A DNA stretch of 64,000 nt. It comes from Dreissena polymorpha (Eukaryota; Mollusca; Bivalvia; Myida; Dreissenidae). A model generated the notes under the pieces. That model searched no databases, was not told the DNA's origin, and was given only the letters and a program-made list of their open reading frames with translations. The DNA is taken from assembly GCF_020536995.1 (NCBI RefSeq), contig NC_068356.1, positions 87,401,941-87,465,940 of the forward strand. The letters are read 5' to 3'. Positions 1 to 12,732 of the stretch are shown piece by piece (position 1 is the first letter of the stretch; the number at the start of each line of letters is the position of its first letter). A program made the translations under genes and the position numbers.

Positions 1-270
1 CCACTCTTATTACAATCAAATGAATTTACAGTACGTCGAATTTCCGGTAAATTCGCGTGTGCCTGTGTGTGCTTGTATTTCAAAGTAAATTTACACGTCC
101 CCTGCGTCTTCACGCCTGCATGTATGTGCAAACCTGCTCATTTGAACATATTAGTGACACAATTAGTTTGAGTCAAAGTAGGTAACATTTACCACTGATA
201 ATTTCATTATGTGCTGTGTTATATATGGGGGTCCATACAGGTATATACAGTGTACGCATGCGTGTCGTAC

Positions 271-3200
271 CACGCACTGTCCATCGATGCATATCTGGCC
301 TGGATCGTCGTACGAACACGGAGTTCCGTTATCGACGAAAGCGTCGAACGTCACGACGTCGCTGCTACCGTCTGCTACACACGTCAGCTTGCAGCGGTCG
401 GACTCTAAAGCCCAACACACATATATACATACCGTAATAACTCTTTGTTTTCGGACAGCCCTTTTTTAGCAAAAATAATATTTTTCGTGACTCTTAATTT
501 TCGGACACACGAGTTTTCGTCCATAATTAATGTCTCTAAGTTTTCGGACAGTATATTTTACAGCGTTATTAAGCCAAATTTCAGTCCTGTTTTCGATATC
601 TAATGACACTTCGATTAAGGGTTTTTACAACCAGATTAACATCTTAAAACATGGCAGGTGCATGCCCGAGGGCAACGGACCATTACATTTGCGTTATTGG
701 GTAAATAACCTTGTAAGCTGGTATTAAACAATGGTTTCGCCCGATAGTATAATAAGCGTTATGACAATTACCATAGGTAGTGCCAATTAACAGTTCAATT
801 ATCTACCGAAATTGTACCACCCCTTCTCAGTAAAATAACTGTGACAAATACTAAACGCTTCAAAGTGGGATGCACCCTAGTGCAAGTTTTACGAACAATG
901 GAAGGAGTTAGACAACAATTATCGGAAATGACCAAGCAAAGAATTCATAGTTTGCTTTTTTAATGCGTTAATTACAGGTTCATACTAGCGAGTATCGGTA
1001 CATCACATGCTCATCTTTGAACTCGTTGGTTAAAGTACAACCTTGCAGTAACTTTCTGTCAAATAAATAAAGCATTTAAAATTATTTAAAATGCAGTGCA
1101 AAAATATATAACTGTAATTTATACTATACGGCATGGTATTTTACAAGCGCGTGCTATTACCGGTAGGCGTTGATACAATTGACGCTTTTTTTCGGACACT
1201 TAAATTTTCGACTCTAAGTTTTCGACACCTGTATTTTGTGAATATTTTTTCGTATCTAAGTTTTCGGACACGACAAAATTTAATTAGTTTTAAGTGTCCG
1301 AAAACATAGAGCAATTACGGTACACACACTTTCCGCTTTCATGGATTATTTCATTAAAATAAAGTATCGTCTAAGCGAAAATCCTGTCCAGGCGGAAAGT
1401 GTTGCAGACTGCACTTGCTTATCTGGGTCGACAATTTACGCACATGCATTAAGCTCCGTTTTCACAAGGAGAGGCTATTTTTTTTAAAGTTTTGATATAC
1501 AAGTACCAGTTTTGGTGTTTTGCATGCATTTCGATCATGTTCTCCTTGCTACTGTTTACTCTATACAATACATCAAATAATGCTCGGTAATAATTTATAT
1601 TCCTTGATCCGACTACTCAGCCACATTAATCTGAAGCATAGTAAAGATTATAGAGATTATAGTATATCATGTACAATCAAGGTGGTCTCAATTCCTAAAA
1701 AAAGCACATTCCTGCTTCTCCTGCTAGTATTAGTGTTGATGAAAATATATATGATGCTGATGGTGCTTATGAACATAATTATACAATTTTATTATATACC
1801 TGTTTAATGCTTTTAACAAAATACAGGTTGTATCAATCGTTGAAATAAAAAATCCCGTATTACGCTACTCGCTGTTTCCAATTTCGTATTACCATACTAG
1901 CCGGACTACTTCGACCCCTTTAATGACGTCACATTACACGCACCGAAAATAGAAATATTTAATATTACGAAATATATTACGTAGTACATCGTGTGACGTC
2001 ATTTCTGTGACAAAACACAACAGTTTTATGTCGGACGTGGTGTTTTTTAACAGTAAACTATGTGTTATAAACGTATTTTGGAGTGTGTGTTTATCATGCA
2101 TAATTGTATATTTCGATATGAATACAATAAAATAGTTTGGTTTAAACTGAGTTTCGATAAAGACATGGAAGATAGAAGTGGAAGTGGATATCGTTTAAAC
2201 ATTTTTGTTATAAACATCGGATTAAAGTTGTCAACTTAATTGTTATAAAAATTGGATTAACGATGGCAATAAGGTAAGCGTGTCGGAAACCTGTGTTTTC
2301 CCGGTTCGAATAATTACACGTTAATTTACATAAACTGTATTCATACGCGTCTTAAATAAACTATGGCGTACCGTTTTAGTCATTGTTTTGTCAGTTTTGT
2401 TAAAGTAAAAAATACATTTGTTAACTGTTTTCGTTAGTTGTTGTATATAATACAAGGAATATTACGCTAGTCAATTGTTCCAAGAGTTTGTATCACTCTC
2501 GTGGCTTGTGCTATTTCGCATCACACTCGAGGCTCCGCCTCTCGTGTGCTATGTCATCACACAAGCAACTCGAGTGATACAAACTCTTGGAACAATTGAC
2601 TAGCGTAATATTCCGTATATATTGACCAGTGTCAAGCAAAAGGTTTATGTTTCATCAGACTATACACTCAATGATTGAGCATGCTAGAATGGTTTATACC
2701 TTTAGTGATTTGGTACGGTCTCCAGGTACGTGTTTGTCCTTTCACTGGCACGGCATCCATCGCTGTGCACTGTGCGGCTCGCTGGTCGTAGTATTCCGTG
2801 CACTCCTGTAATATACCCTCAGAACTACTGCATCCGGCTTTAGCACGATTACAAATAGCAACGCGCTGGTGCGTTTTTTTAAACTGCACACAATAGTAAC
2901 GTGTCGATCGATTCGAAGGTTATTTCAATATTGCTTTTTATGAATATGAATTAATATATACATTTGTGAACCATTCCGTTTGTTGATCATTCAATTCGAC
3001 AATTTGACAGGTGGATACATTATAAATGTGAGTCTTGCTTTACGAAAACGGGGCTTAATTTATGTTTTATATTTAATTAATATTTAAGTGTCGTCACAGA
3101 TTACCCTGGGTAGTACGCACGGGCTTATCAGGGTCGACACTCCGCTTTTATGGAATTTAAATGAAGTTTCTTCGAAACGAAAATTCAGTCTATATGTAAC

Positions 3201-4845
3201 GTGTAGTCCCTGATTATCTGTGGCAGTTATTTTCGCATATGCATTAAGCCCCGTTTTCCCAGAGCAAGGCTTATACATGTTTTATGTGTTACAAACCTGA
3301 GCAATGCAAGTGTCCGTGTTATCGCTTTCACCGTCACATTCTTTGCCCCCGAAATCTGGTCTGAAATGCATAATGTTCAATCTTAAACGGACGACCAATA
3401 TTACTGTATATCAAAATGAATTGGACATAATATTACCAATGTTCAACATTTGTTTGCGATCAATTAAATGCAGCGCTATCTTAAGTACACTGTTTGAAAT
3501 ACTTAAGCGATCAATTTCAGATATCAATGGGGTTGAGTACTTATGGACGTGAAATAGAAAACTTCAGCACCAATTTTCCCGATCGTCATTCTGACAATAT
3601 GAACGCTTAACATACCGATGAGCCTCGCTCTGGGAAAATGGGCCTTATGTCGTCCGCGCAGGCTTATCAGGGACAATTCTTTACGCCTTAACTTGATTTG
3701 TACTTAAAAAAAGTCTACGATTACAATCGAAGCGGAAAGTATCGTTCCTGATTAGCCTGCGAGGACTGCATATGCACATGCATTAAACCACGTGTTCTCA
3801 AAGCGAGGCTCCAATCTTTTTAGTGAAGTCCTCATGTCAAGCCTACTTTGGGTTGGTACAGACTCGGGACCGCCGCTTGAAGCCGATGTTGCACTGAGCG
3901 GAGCAGTTGCTCCACCCGGACCAGGCACTCCAGCCGCCTTGAACCGGCGACTCGTTACCACGGTAACCGCACGCACCCGACTGACAGTACCACTGCGGGA
4001 AAGAATATAACATGTACCGATATGTCTTACTTTTCACGCACACATTGAAATACAGTATATACTGTACCGTAACGAGCTAGCATGACAGAACCAGCGCGGG
4101 TAACCCCGATTTACACATGTGCATAAAGGATTACAATTTTCTTAAACGATGAAGAAAATGATCCGATTCCATGCATGCTAAGTCGAAGAGAATACCATTT
4201 GATGTTTAAAGTAGATCATTTGAAAATTTAATCTCCCCCATAAAATAATATTGTAAGAGTCATTTTAAATTAAAAAAAAAGTTTTTTTCGAATATTTTAT
4301 AACACAGGAAATGACATCACATGAGAGGTGGGTCCGCACTGAGTCCCGTCTAAGGGCACGACGTTCTTTGTTTTGCACGAGTATGCCCGTGTAGCATCGT
4401 CGCACCACATTTGACCACAGGGGTCGATATTGCCAAACTGAAAGAAATCAAAGCACTGATAACGTAACAATAGTTTTTCGCGAATACACGATGACAATTT
4501 ATTAATAAACCCCTTACTGCCATACACCAACAGACTAAAAGCAAAACTTAACAATCGTACCTATTGCAATTTTAACATCGTCATTAAAACTAATGTCATC
4601 TCAAATGTAATTCATCACCTTGCTTGAAACATCATTGACAAATATAATTATGTACAACAACAACAACGACGACGACAACGATAACGATAATTTGATCACA
4701 AAAAGTACTCACGATTTTACAGAATGTCGCCCTCTCCCCAAACTCAACCCGGCACTGTTGGTCCAGGGACCAACCCCGACCCAGGGGCGATGGCAGCGTC
4801 TCCTTGACAACCGTATGCGGGTTGTTGTTCAAGCAGGTCAGATAC
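271..4845 (-). CDS. ADAMTS-like gene: disintegrin-like, TSP1 and Cys-rich exons
   Basis: Exons 4845-4713 and 4437-4321 form the disintegrin-like domain ([17 protein letters not shown], then [10 protein letters not shown] and LDGTQCG). Exon 3992-3847 has the central TSP1 repeat with three tryptophans for C-mannosylation-type packing and the CSAQC pair. Exon 2827-2700 carries [15 protein letters not shown], matching the FREEQC motif that starts the Cys-rich domain, and WRPY. Exon 404-271 continues with [14 protein letters not shown] and GQICIDGQC and ends in phase 0 at GTACGA. Exon 2827-2700 has two usable acceptors three bases apart (starts at 2827 or 2824). The gene continues beyond the window. 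Confidence 0.88.
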
Positions 4846-7800
4846 CTTACAGGAAAGTATTGCGGCAGATTTAATACAAGTATTCTGAATTGATGTAGTT
4901 TATTAAATAGTGAGTGTTTGTATCTTCAGTAAGACTTTTAACTTGTTAGAGCTCCAGTACACAGAAAATAATCTTAAGCAGTTAAAAAGAATGTAAGTTC
5001 TATTTAAAATAGACGACGTTAATTTAATTGAAAACTATTTCGTTAAAAAGAAATTAATATATTGAAGTCTAGGTTCGAAAACGTATGGTACGGACTGAAC
5101 ATACATACGCTATGCTATGGTATGAACCGCATACACTCAAGAGGTGCTTGGAACAAACAACAAATATATTTACTCCACAGCTGCTTGGTACTAACGGAGT
5201 AAACCCATTACCAGAATGCTCATGTCTACCGTTAATGATATCTTACGGTAGAACCTCGAGCATCTTGGTCTTGCTACATCCGGACCACCAATAGTGGTTG
5301 AAGGAGGACTGCACGACAGTGGCCATGATGCTGGTAGTGTACGCCTGTCCGTAGCACGTGTTTCCGTGCCCGTCGTGCCAGAGCCCAAACCTAAAGACGT
5401 ACATTCAAGTGGTTACAAAATATGAGACGATAAGGTTATGCGTTATGAGAGGATTGGATGTGGATACGGTAACGTGGCTATTTACGATATGAGGTTATTG
5501 TACATCATTGTGACGTACGTTCAAGAAGTTATACCGTTCTACGATGAGATGATTGGAGCCTTGTTCTGAGTAAACTGGGCTTAATGCATGTGTGTAAAGT
5601 GTCATCCCAGATTAGCCTGTGCAGTCCGAACAGGCTAATCATGGACGACACTTTCCGCCTTAACGTGATTTTTGGTAAGGAGTGACTTCAATGAAACTCA
5701 AAATGCCATAAAAGCGGAAAGTGTCGTCCCTGATTAGCCTGTGCGGATTGCACAGGCTTATCTTGGACGACACTTTACGCACATGCATTAAGCCCAGTTT
5801 TCTCAGAACACGGCTCATTGAATATCAGGCAGGCGTAAGTTGAAGTGCTTATAAAGTTATGTGATGAGAGGATTGAGTATCAGAAGGGCGCGCGTTGAAG
5901 TTGTTTTTGGTTTTATATGACATGAGAGTATCGATATCAGGGTGGCACACGATAAATTTGTTAAAACTGTATACGACATGAGATGATAGATATCAGGAAT
6001 GCATGCATTGAAGTGGTTATACGAATATACGATATGATAGGATAGATATCACGAATGAGAGCAGTTCAGTGGTTTCAATAGTATACTATATGAAAGGATA
6101 GCTATAAGGACGTCGTACAGGTTCAATATTATGCAAAGTGTGCGTCTACACCTATGCGATCATAGAGGCTTTTCACTTTCACGAACATCTCGTACGCGAT
6201 TGTCATAGCACATGTTACTTACACGTGCGCCATCTCGTGCGCGATCACAAAGGCGCTCGTAAATCCGTCATCCTTCACAAGGGCGCAGTTGCGCATCGGA
6301 ATACAGAGACCCGTGATGGGGGCGTACCCTGGAACACACGGACTAATTGTTTTAACTTTTAAGAGAATTAAAATGTCAATACACAGATACATACATAACT
6401 ACAATGTCACTGTATTCAATTTATAATTTCCTTGTAATTGCATACACCAATATTATGTGGCAATCAAAGAAGTACAATGCGCTCAATTGCAAGCAACCTC
6501 GTAGAACTGGGATTTAACGCTGATATTTCGACAAAAGCTTCATAATAAAATTAACGTACCCCAAACGTTAATCTTCCAACGAAGTCCCCAGTTAAATGCA
6601 CTTAAATGTTGCAGACACACATAGGATTCATGCAACAACCACGCAAAGAATGGTTGCGCTCTCTACATTGCGTTTAAACCAGCAGAGAGAATAGACTCTT
6701 TAGATATAGGCAATACGTTCGACCACAGAGGGATACACAATTATTTAGTGTAATTAAACCAAACATAAATCCAATCTAGGTCACATAACCCCAAACCGGA
6801 ACTCCTGTTTGCAGGGTTACATGCAGTCAACTTGATACTTAGCACACATTGTTCGGTACATGCTGCCTAGGATTTGTAAAATACATTACAAATGGTATGT
6901 TTTGTTATCAAATTGAAGGTATATTTGAAAGCAATAAGAAAAAACGCCATTTTTGTGCTCTACTTTTCTGTTGATGGTTCCCGGCTCTGAAAGTAGGCCA
7001 TACTATTTGAGCCCAAAATGGCCGCCTCCATAGCTTTCAAAACCGGTTTGCCTATTCTAAGGTAAATATTTTGAGTTACAACGCATAGAATTTATTGACA
7101 TACATTTTTGTCAAAAGATTATGCATTTATCTTTCTAATGATGTATGATGATATAGTGGCTATGCGCTTGATCATGGTAAAAATTGATATCGAACTTCAA
7201 CTATTTTATATGTAATCTAGAAGGAAATTAATTGCGTATGCGTAACCTCTACTTTCCTTTCAAAAATGATTCCAAGTGATTAGAACCGCGATACAGTTTA
7301 GACTGGCCTACCTGCCGGAGTAAACTTGTGCCGAGTGAGAAGTACTGCAACGTCATGATTGGTCCCCGTGCCTGCTCCTCTATGCGCCTGCGCACTGACC
7401 CAGTGACAAAACCGGTCCACAGTTCCCTGAGGGTCGCTCACAATCACCACGGATTTTTCCTTTAAGCAAAGAACAGAACTAAAATAAAAAAAAATTATAA
7501 TTTAAATATAGTTATTTTAGTTCGATTGGGTCGAAAGCCTTTAATAGAATAATTGAACAACTTATTCGAGTCGAAAGCTAAAATTATGATAATTTATCCT
7601 GACTAAAACATGTCAAGGTTGAAAGCAAAAACTTAAACGTTGAATGATATCATTCAACGCATGATGTACGGTAAGCGTGTTTGCTGTAATCAATAATTTT
7701 ATATACGCCATTTCAACAAATGGCGGCCTCATTCATCATAAAAAGTAACTTCCCCTGCAATCTCTTTTCAAGAGCGTTTACAGCATGCACATATTTACAT

Positions 7801-10800
7801 AAGAACAGCCAATCAGAATTCGCGAGTCAAAAATGAGATTTTTCTCAAGATGGCGGCCTGACACTATCAACACATTCGATTTTTTTGATTTTAACGGACA
7901 ATAAACATGCGAAAAAAGCTACAAATTTAAAGACCAAAGTTTAATAAAGTATGTTTATATCGATTCATGGTACTATATATATATAAAATATATATATAAT
8001 GTATCAACTTGAATAATAGAATCACTCAAAAGTATATACCAAGTAAGAATGAATAAACATTAAGAATGCTGGTATCTCATTTATTTCGTGTACGTAAAAA
8101 CATGTTTAATATGGAGAACACACAATTAAGAAGACCGACCGACCGTCCGTGGCTAGGATAGGCGGACAGGCACACTGACTGATTCGTATACACATTAACA
8201 CAAGCACACACACGCGCACGAAAACACCGGTAATATATAACCGTATTGCAAAAGGTAATTTACAACAGAATAACGCTATACATACCGAGGCCTTTTCCAT
8301 GTACATGATCTTCACGGTGACCACTTCAATGTTGACCCCAAGACTTGCGTCGTGATACACCGTGTTCACCTGACCGATGCAAATAAAAACTAGATCTGTG
8401 TCACAAAAGTAACGACCATTACCCCAACGGTCAAGGTAAAATAATGCCAATACCCCCGACTCTTTGTGGCCTTTGTTTAAGGGCAAATAACTCTTGAATG
8501 TGTGGATCACTTATATTGAAAAGGTTTCTTGCGTATCTCCAATTCATAATTATTGCGTATTTCAAGTTTTAATTAAATAGCTTGAAAAGTATGGAAGTTT
8601 TTTTCGCTACACAAAGTAATAACATTTTATGACGACTGACCGACGGGCCAAGTGATTCCAATAATGAATATCCCCACTCTAGGGGGGTTTAAAATATTTG
8701 TATCCGGTATATTAATTTACAAATGCCAATTTTACTGTGTCTCATCAAACAACCACGCCATCAACCGTCACATGATTTAATGTGTCAATTAAAAGTTATC
8801 AGTATGACCACTTACAATGTTCATAAGAGTGAGTATGTACGTCTTCACTTTCTCTATCCCGATGAAGTCTGCCACCGTCGTATCGACGACGACCAACACC
8901 TCTAGGTACTTGGTGAACTCCGTCGGCGCAGCACGTCGGCGACTAAAAGCGACGTGTGTTCATTTGATGAGATATATGCATTACGATCTGAGATTAATTT
9001 TTGTTAAAATAGTTCGGAATTGGGTCATGCAGATTATGTGTTGTTGTTTTTTTTTACAAATAAATTAAGAAAAAAATTCGGAACCGACAAGACCGTCTGG
9101 TTTACACGATAATTTGTTAAAGCAGGATTCGCTAAAACCAGGTTTCAATGTTCGAACGAAGAAACCTGAATTTGTGACATTAGTTGAAGAAATACATCTT
9201 AAACGCCATTTGGTAAATGGAGCGGGAAGGTGAAGGCAACAACGTAGCAATACTATTTATACACTCATCAGTTTAGAAATCGAAACAAACAAACAAAATA
9301 ATAATTTAACTGATCGCAACTAAAGGTTTGATCGTGATCCGGCTCATTTATCAGTGTATTTTAGGAACTATCGTGCCATTTGTTCACAGACGAGAATTGT
9401 ATGTATTGCACTTTAGCCGCACACAATATATATCTTCATGTATAAATTACCGTTTATATTACTTTAACAGCATACGATCTAGTTATATTAACATTATAAC
9501 GCCGACCAGTTTTTGAATACCTAAGCAAACTGATATCTTACTGTTGTGCCAAATTTAAAATTTAGCACATTGCATATGCATATTTTAACATCCTATATAT
9601 TATAACCAGGCACTCAATGAAACCCACCGAATGTGTCGGTCGACAACAGCAGCCGGTGGTGGGGCTGACTTCCCCTGACTCTCAAGCACGTGCTCGCCCA
9701 ACTCTCCTGGCCCGGGGTGTCCGAGAGGCTCCACGGATAATCCTTCTTCCGGAAGTTGTATAAATCCGATCTGTATCGGTTAACACGAATATGCGTACAG
9801 TTGTATAAAAAATAACCTGTATCGTTTTACATGCAATATGCGTAAACTTGTACTAAACAACGATATGTACCATTATACACGCAATATGCGTGCAGTTTAG
9901 AAGACGACATTAGGACGAAATTATGCAATTTCGGAAATGCAAATTAGAACAAATGTGGGTTTAATCATTTTATTACAAGTTATACGACGCACAACTTTTC
10001 TTACTGATGAAATACCATTTAGTGCGTGGTTTTAATGATAAAGGATAACAGACTGTATGCTATCGATTTTCAACGGAATTCCTGCATACCCAATTATACT
10101 ACAATTATTTAATTATACGCACAAAACCGTTCTTTGATTCCTGAATGGCCACAAAGCTGAATTTCCGCCCTATTACAGAGCCTTGATAAAATACTGAATC
10201 ATCTTGCAGCAACTCGGCCGCCGTAACGTTATCTTCCTCCTGGATTTCTATCACCGAAACGGAAGTGACAATGTCATGGCGCTCCAGACGCATACGCAAT
10301 GGTATATTCCGCCATTTTAAAACGAGGACTATCGAATTATTTGCTGTGTTGTCTGAAATGACTTTTGGAATGTGGACTTCTCTGTGGGTTTGGGAAGCCG
10401 GGCTAGCATTTGCTGAAAGCGTGAGAATTTCTCTGAGAGTGAAGTGTAATTAAAATTTAAGCCAATCCGTTAATGATGTGGTTATTCGCTTGGAAATAAA
10501 CAAAACGTTTAATCGATTAACAAAATGGTGTAGATAACTAAACGAATTTTTAATTGCCAGATTTATTGATACAATGCATGCCGTTATGAAAGAAACGGGT
10601 CCCTTAATTCTGAATTAAGGCAAACTATGAAACCATTAAATGTACATTTTGACGAAGGTACATATACATGTATTTTCAATATGAATTATTTCAATTATGA
10701 TCTCGAAAGATTTGAACTAATGTTATGTGTTCAAAGCAACAGAACAATGCTATATTCAGACAGAAATCTAGAGTATTAACACACTTCGTCTATGTTTCAG

Positions 10801-11674
10801 TTAGCCTTACCACTAAACCAAAGCCTGTGGGATTCTTTTCTTTTATGGATAGTTAATGATGACGATAACATGTCCTGCTCTTAAATTACCAAGCTTTCGA
10901 ACACGAACTCATACCTTGTTCTGCTACTCCCGAAAGCTGGAAACCAGAAATGTATTGCCATTTTGACAGTCAACATATGTACAAACGCGATAATAGTTAA
11001 AACAACATAATAATAAATACAAAAAGAGTGGTATATATTTATATCTATTTGTAAATAATATGATATGAAGTGAAAAGTATAATAATATGTACCGGTAGCT
11101 CTGGATACACCAAGAATCTCAGAGAATTAGTATTCAGCATGTTACATGAAACAGTTGCAAAACGTACCGAAATGCCTCCCCGACAGTATTTTGAGCAATT
11201 ATCATAATTCTTATGAAGCACATGTTAATATCAGAACCAGGCAGTCTACTTGTCAGGTTCTGAAGTGCTCATGCGTCTAGCGCTCATTTGCTGGTTTTAA
11301 TTAAACTGAAATTTATGAACTGAAATTTATGAACTGAAATATATTAACTGAAATTTATGAAAATAAGACACAGCATGCTGTTTTTGTAGTTGTTTACCAG
11401 CACATTTTTTGCCTATTGTAAGGCATGTATCAATTATAACGGTTTAATTGCACTGTATAAAATTGTATAACCTACGTATGTACATCCCATGTATTGTTTA
11501 TTTAACTATAAACGTGCGTTAAAAATAAAAGTTTAGATTACATGATGTTTTGTTATATTTTGTTGAAGATATGGACACGCAATAAACGCCCATACATTGT
11601 CAAACGAAATATTGTTGTGTACTTACAAGAACAGTGACACAAACTCCGAATATAACGCAAGGAAAAGTATCCAT
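271..11674 (-). CDS. ADAMTS-type secreted zinc metalloprotease, 14 exons, runs off the left edge
   Basis: Extracellular-matrix protease of the ADAMTS family. Exons in transcript order: 11674-11627, 10936-10915, 10412-10119, 9745-9628, 8942-8816, 8369-8286, 7459-7312, 6328-6223, 5390-5247, 4845-4713, 4437-4321, 3992-3847, 2827-2700, 404-271. All junctions use GT-AG and their phases agree. The roughly 583 residues visible read: signal peptide, prodomain (~24-160), furin-type RRRR (161-164), metalloprotease with HEMAHVFGLWHD (zinc ligands H311, H315, H321), disintegrin-like (~364-447), TSP1 ([14 protein letters not shown], ~460-500), then the Cys-rich domain. The spacer and any further TSP1 repeats would lie left of base 271. 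Least certain are exon 1 and the junction between exons 12 and 13, where the TSP1 Cys pattern looks short and a small exon could be missed. The exact ADAMTS subtype is not assignable. Confidence 0.92.
428..1320. mobile_element. TIR element of about 0.9 kb with probable TA target
   Basis: The left end CGTAATAACTCTTTGTTTTC and the right end, the reverse complement of a sequence reading CGTAATTGCTCTATGTTTTC, pair over about 27 bp. Both are bordered by TA, as in Tc1/mariner-like insertions. The motif TTTTCGGACA recurs just inside both ends. No transposase frame is visible, so this is a non-autonomous derivative. It lies between the last two visible exons of the ADAMTS-like gene, inside an intron. 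Confidence 0.6.
1320..1478. mobile_element. Palindromic MITE, copy 1 (truncated)
   Basis: Right-hand part of the abundant palindromic MITE. It shows ACTTTCCGC, a diverged middle, GCGGAAAGTGT-like sequence, ACGCACATGCATTAAGC and the closing TTCACAAGGAGAGGC. It abuts the TIR element at 428-1320. Confidence 0.55.
2456..2614. repeat. Long foldback (inverted repeat), 159 bp
   Basis: The outer arms, each about 43 bases, are perfect reverse complements: GGAATATTACGCTAGTCAAT at the left and ATTGACTAGCGTAATATTCC at the right. The inner parts pair imperfectly, and a second small palindrome sits in the centre (CACACTCGAGG...CCTCTCGTGTG). There is no coding content. It lies in an intron of the ADAMTS-like gene. 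Confidence 0.85.
3037..3272. mobile_element. Palindromic MITE, copy 2 (diverged)
   Basis: It keeps AAGTGTCGTCACAGATTA, the shared GACACTCCGCTTTTATGGAA region, TAGTCCCTGATTA and GCATTAAGCCCCGTTTTCCC, at clear divergence from the consensus seen at 26826 and 5557. It is intronic in the ADAMTS-like gene. Confidence 0.65.
3618..3812. mobile_element. Palindromic MITE, copy 3 (diverged)
   Basis: Ends GAGCCTCGCTCTGGGAAAA and TTCTCAAAGCGAGGCTC form the outer inverted repeat. The inside holds GCGGAAAGTATCGTTCCTGA and CATGCATTAAACC. It lies just downstream of the TSP1 exon, in the intron. Confidence 0.65.
5247..8942 (-). CDS. ADAMTS-like gene: catalytic metalloprotease exons
   Basis: Five exons (8942-8816, 8369-8286, 7459-7312, 6328-6223, 5390-5247) make the reprolysin-type domain. 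It opens with [16 protein letters not shown], continues with [20 protein letters not shown] and [20 protein letters not shown], and reaches the zinc site. The active-site helix is split by an intron: HEMAHV ends exon 8 and [14 protein letters not shown] starts exon 9. The Met-turn region reads SIMATVV, followed by [16 protein letters not shown]. All three zinc histidines, the catalytic Glu and the Asp after the third His are present, so the enzyme should be active. Compared with vertebrate ADAMTS, the usual Gly in HETGH is Ala here (HEMAH). Confidence 0.93.
5557..5816. mobile_element. Palindromic MITE, copy 4 (well preserved)
   Basis: A near-complete copy with outer ends around TGTTCTGAGTAAACTGGGC and GCCCAGTTTTCTCAGAACA. 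It contains two inner palindromes built on AGCCTGTGC...GCACAGGCT and the paired ACTTTCCGCC / GCGGAAAGTGT blocks. It is intronic in the ADAMTS-like gene. Confidence 0.85.
9628..11674 (-). CDS. ADAMTS-like gene: signal peptide and prodomain exons
   Basis: Exon 1 (11674-11627) encodes [16 protein letters not shown], a short signal-peptide core ending at GTAAGT in phase 0. Exon 2 (10936-10915) is only 22 bp, flanked by TTTCCAG and GTATGA, and turns phase 0 into phase 1, which is what exon 3 needs. Exon 3 (10412-10119) carries prodomain sequence ending with [20 protein letters not shown], close to the YQGxV...S.VAI block of ADAMTS propeptides. Exon 4 (9745-9628) is a low-complexity propeptide tail ([15 protein letters not shown]). 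Its acceptor is a NAGNAG, so 9742 is an equally good start one codon shorter. Exon 1 rests on its hydrophobicity, its donor and phase only. Confidence 0.75.
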
Positions 11675-12677
11675 CGCACACTTCAGCCGGAACAAATAGT
11701 GTGCGATGGATTGCTTTGGAAAATATCGGGTGGAAACGTTTTGTTCCGATTTTTTTCCCGACCAAGCACGGAAATCACTTCGGCTTTGCGTTCGGTTAAC
11801 CTCGCACATGTCTGGTGCTTGGATCGGAAAGTTTGCCATTTACTGATCATTCACTTCAAAACGCTGTCTACAGGTGGTAATAAAACACTTTCTTGTTCTC
11901 ACGGATAGTAAACGAAAAAGTAGCGCGATTAAAAGATTTTATGATGGCAACAAACGATGCGTGCTGCTTGTTGACTGTTGCGTCTGCTTTTGAGGAACAG
12001 TTAACGAGGTGAAAGTCAGATAAGTCAGTGGAATGAGCAATTTGTTGAATTAACGTCGACAGTTTCAACTGTGAGAGCGAACGTAACTAGAACAGAACTA
12101 AACACATGTTCTCATTGTAGCCTGTTTTCCTTGAAACGTTTAAAGGGATTTGTACACATACTTCTTGAAAAAAGCATTACTAAAGAAACACAATATGGAG
12201 ACAATAGTTTCTGAAAATATTTTATAAAGACGCATTTGTTATAATTTTAATAAAGATATTAATGTAAATAACATGTTTCCTTGGAAATGACTTCATATTG
12301 TCTTAGTTTCAACACTTTGATCTTTCAAGAAAGGCTTTTACAGGAGCGCACTTCTGATGTAAGGATTTATGCAAATTATCGTACACGGTTTATATACAGA
12401 TGAAATGTTAAATTCTTAAATAAATGCTTTTGTTTAAAGTTAAAACTACTATAAGGGACATACTTGTGGATATGTCAGAGCCTGGTTGATTTCAATAAAT
12501 TAACAATGTATTAAGTTTGGCAAATATCTGTTTGTAAGAAAATCATGAACCGTTACTAAACCCTTTACATGTACGTGTAATAAGAACTCTTTGCACGGTA
12601 TAAGGTGTACATGTGGTATACATTTTAATATTCATGGCATTTTTGCATATTTTATCCAAATGTCAAAAGCTGCAATA

Positions 12678-12678
<1 letters not shown>

Positions 12679-12712
<34 letters not shown>
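12679..12712. repeat. (CA)n microsatellite
   Basis: An uninterrupted run of about 17 CA dinucleotides, just left of a tandem-core repeat element. Confidence 0.9.
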
Positions 12713-12714
<2 letters not shown>

Positions 12715-12732
12715 TCACAAGTTTACCTTTTA

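Noticed and set aside
11597-11908. 103-residue plus-strand frame
   Set aside because: It lies opposite the probable first exon of the ADAMTS-like gene and matches nothing; the minus-strand signal peptide with its GTAAGT donor is the better reading.
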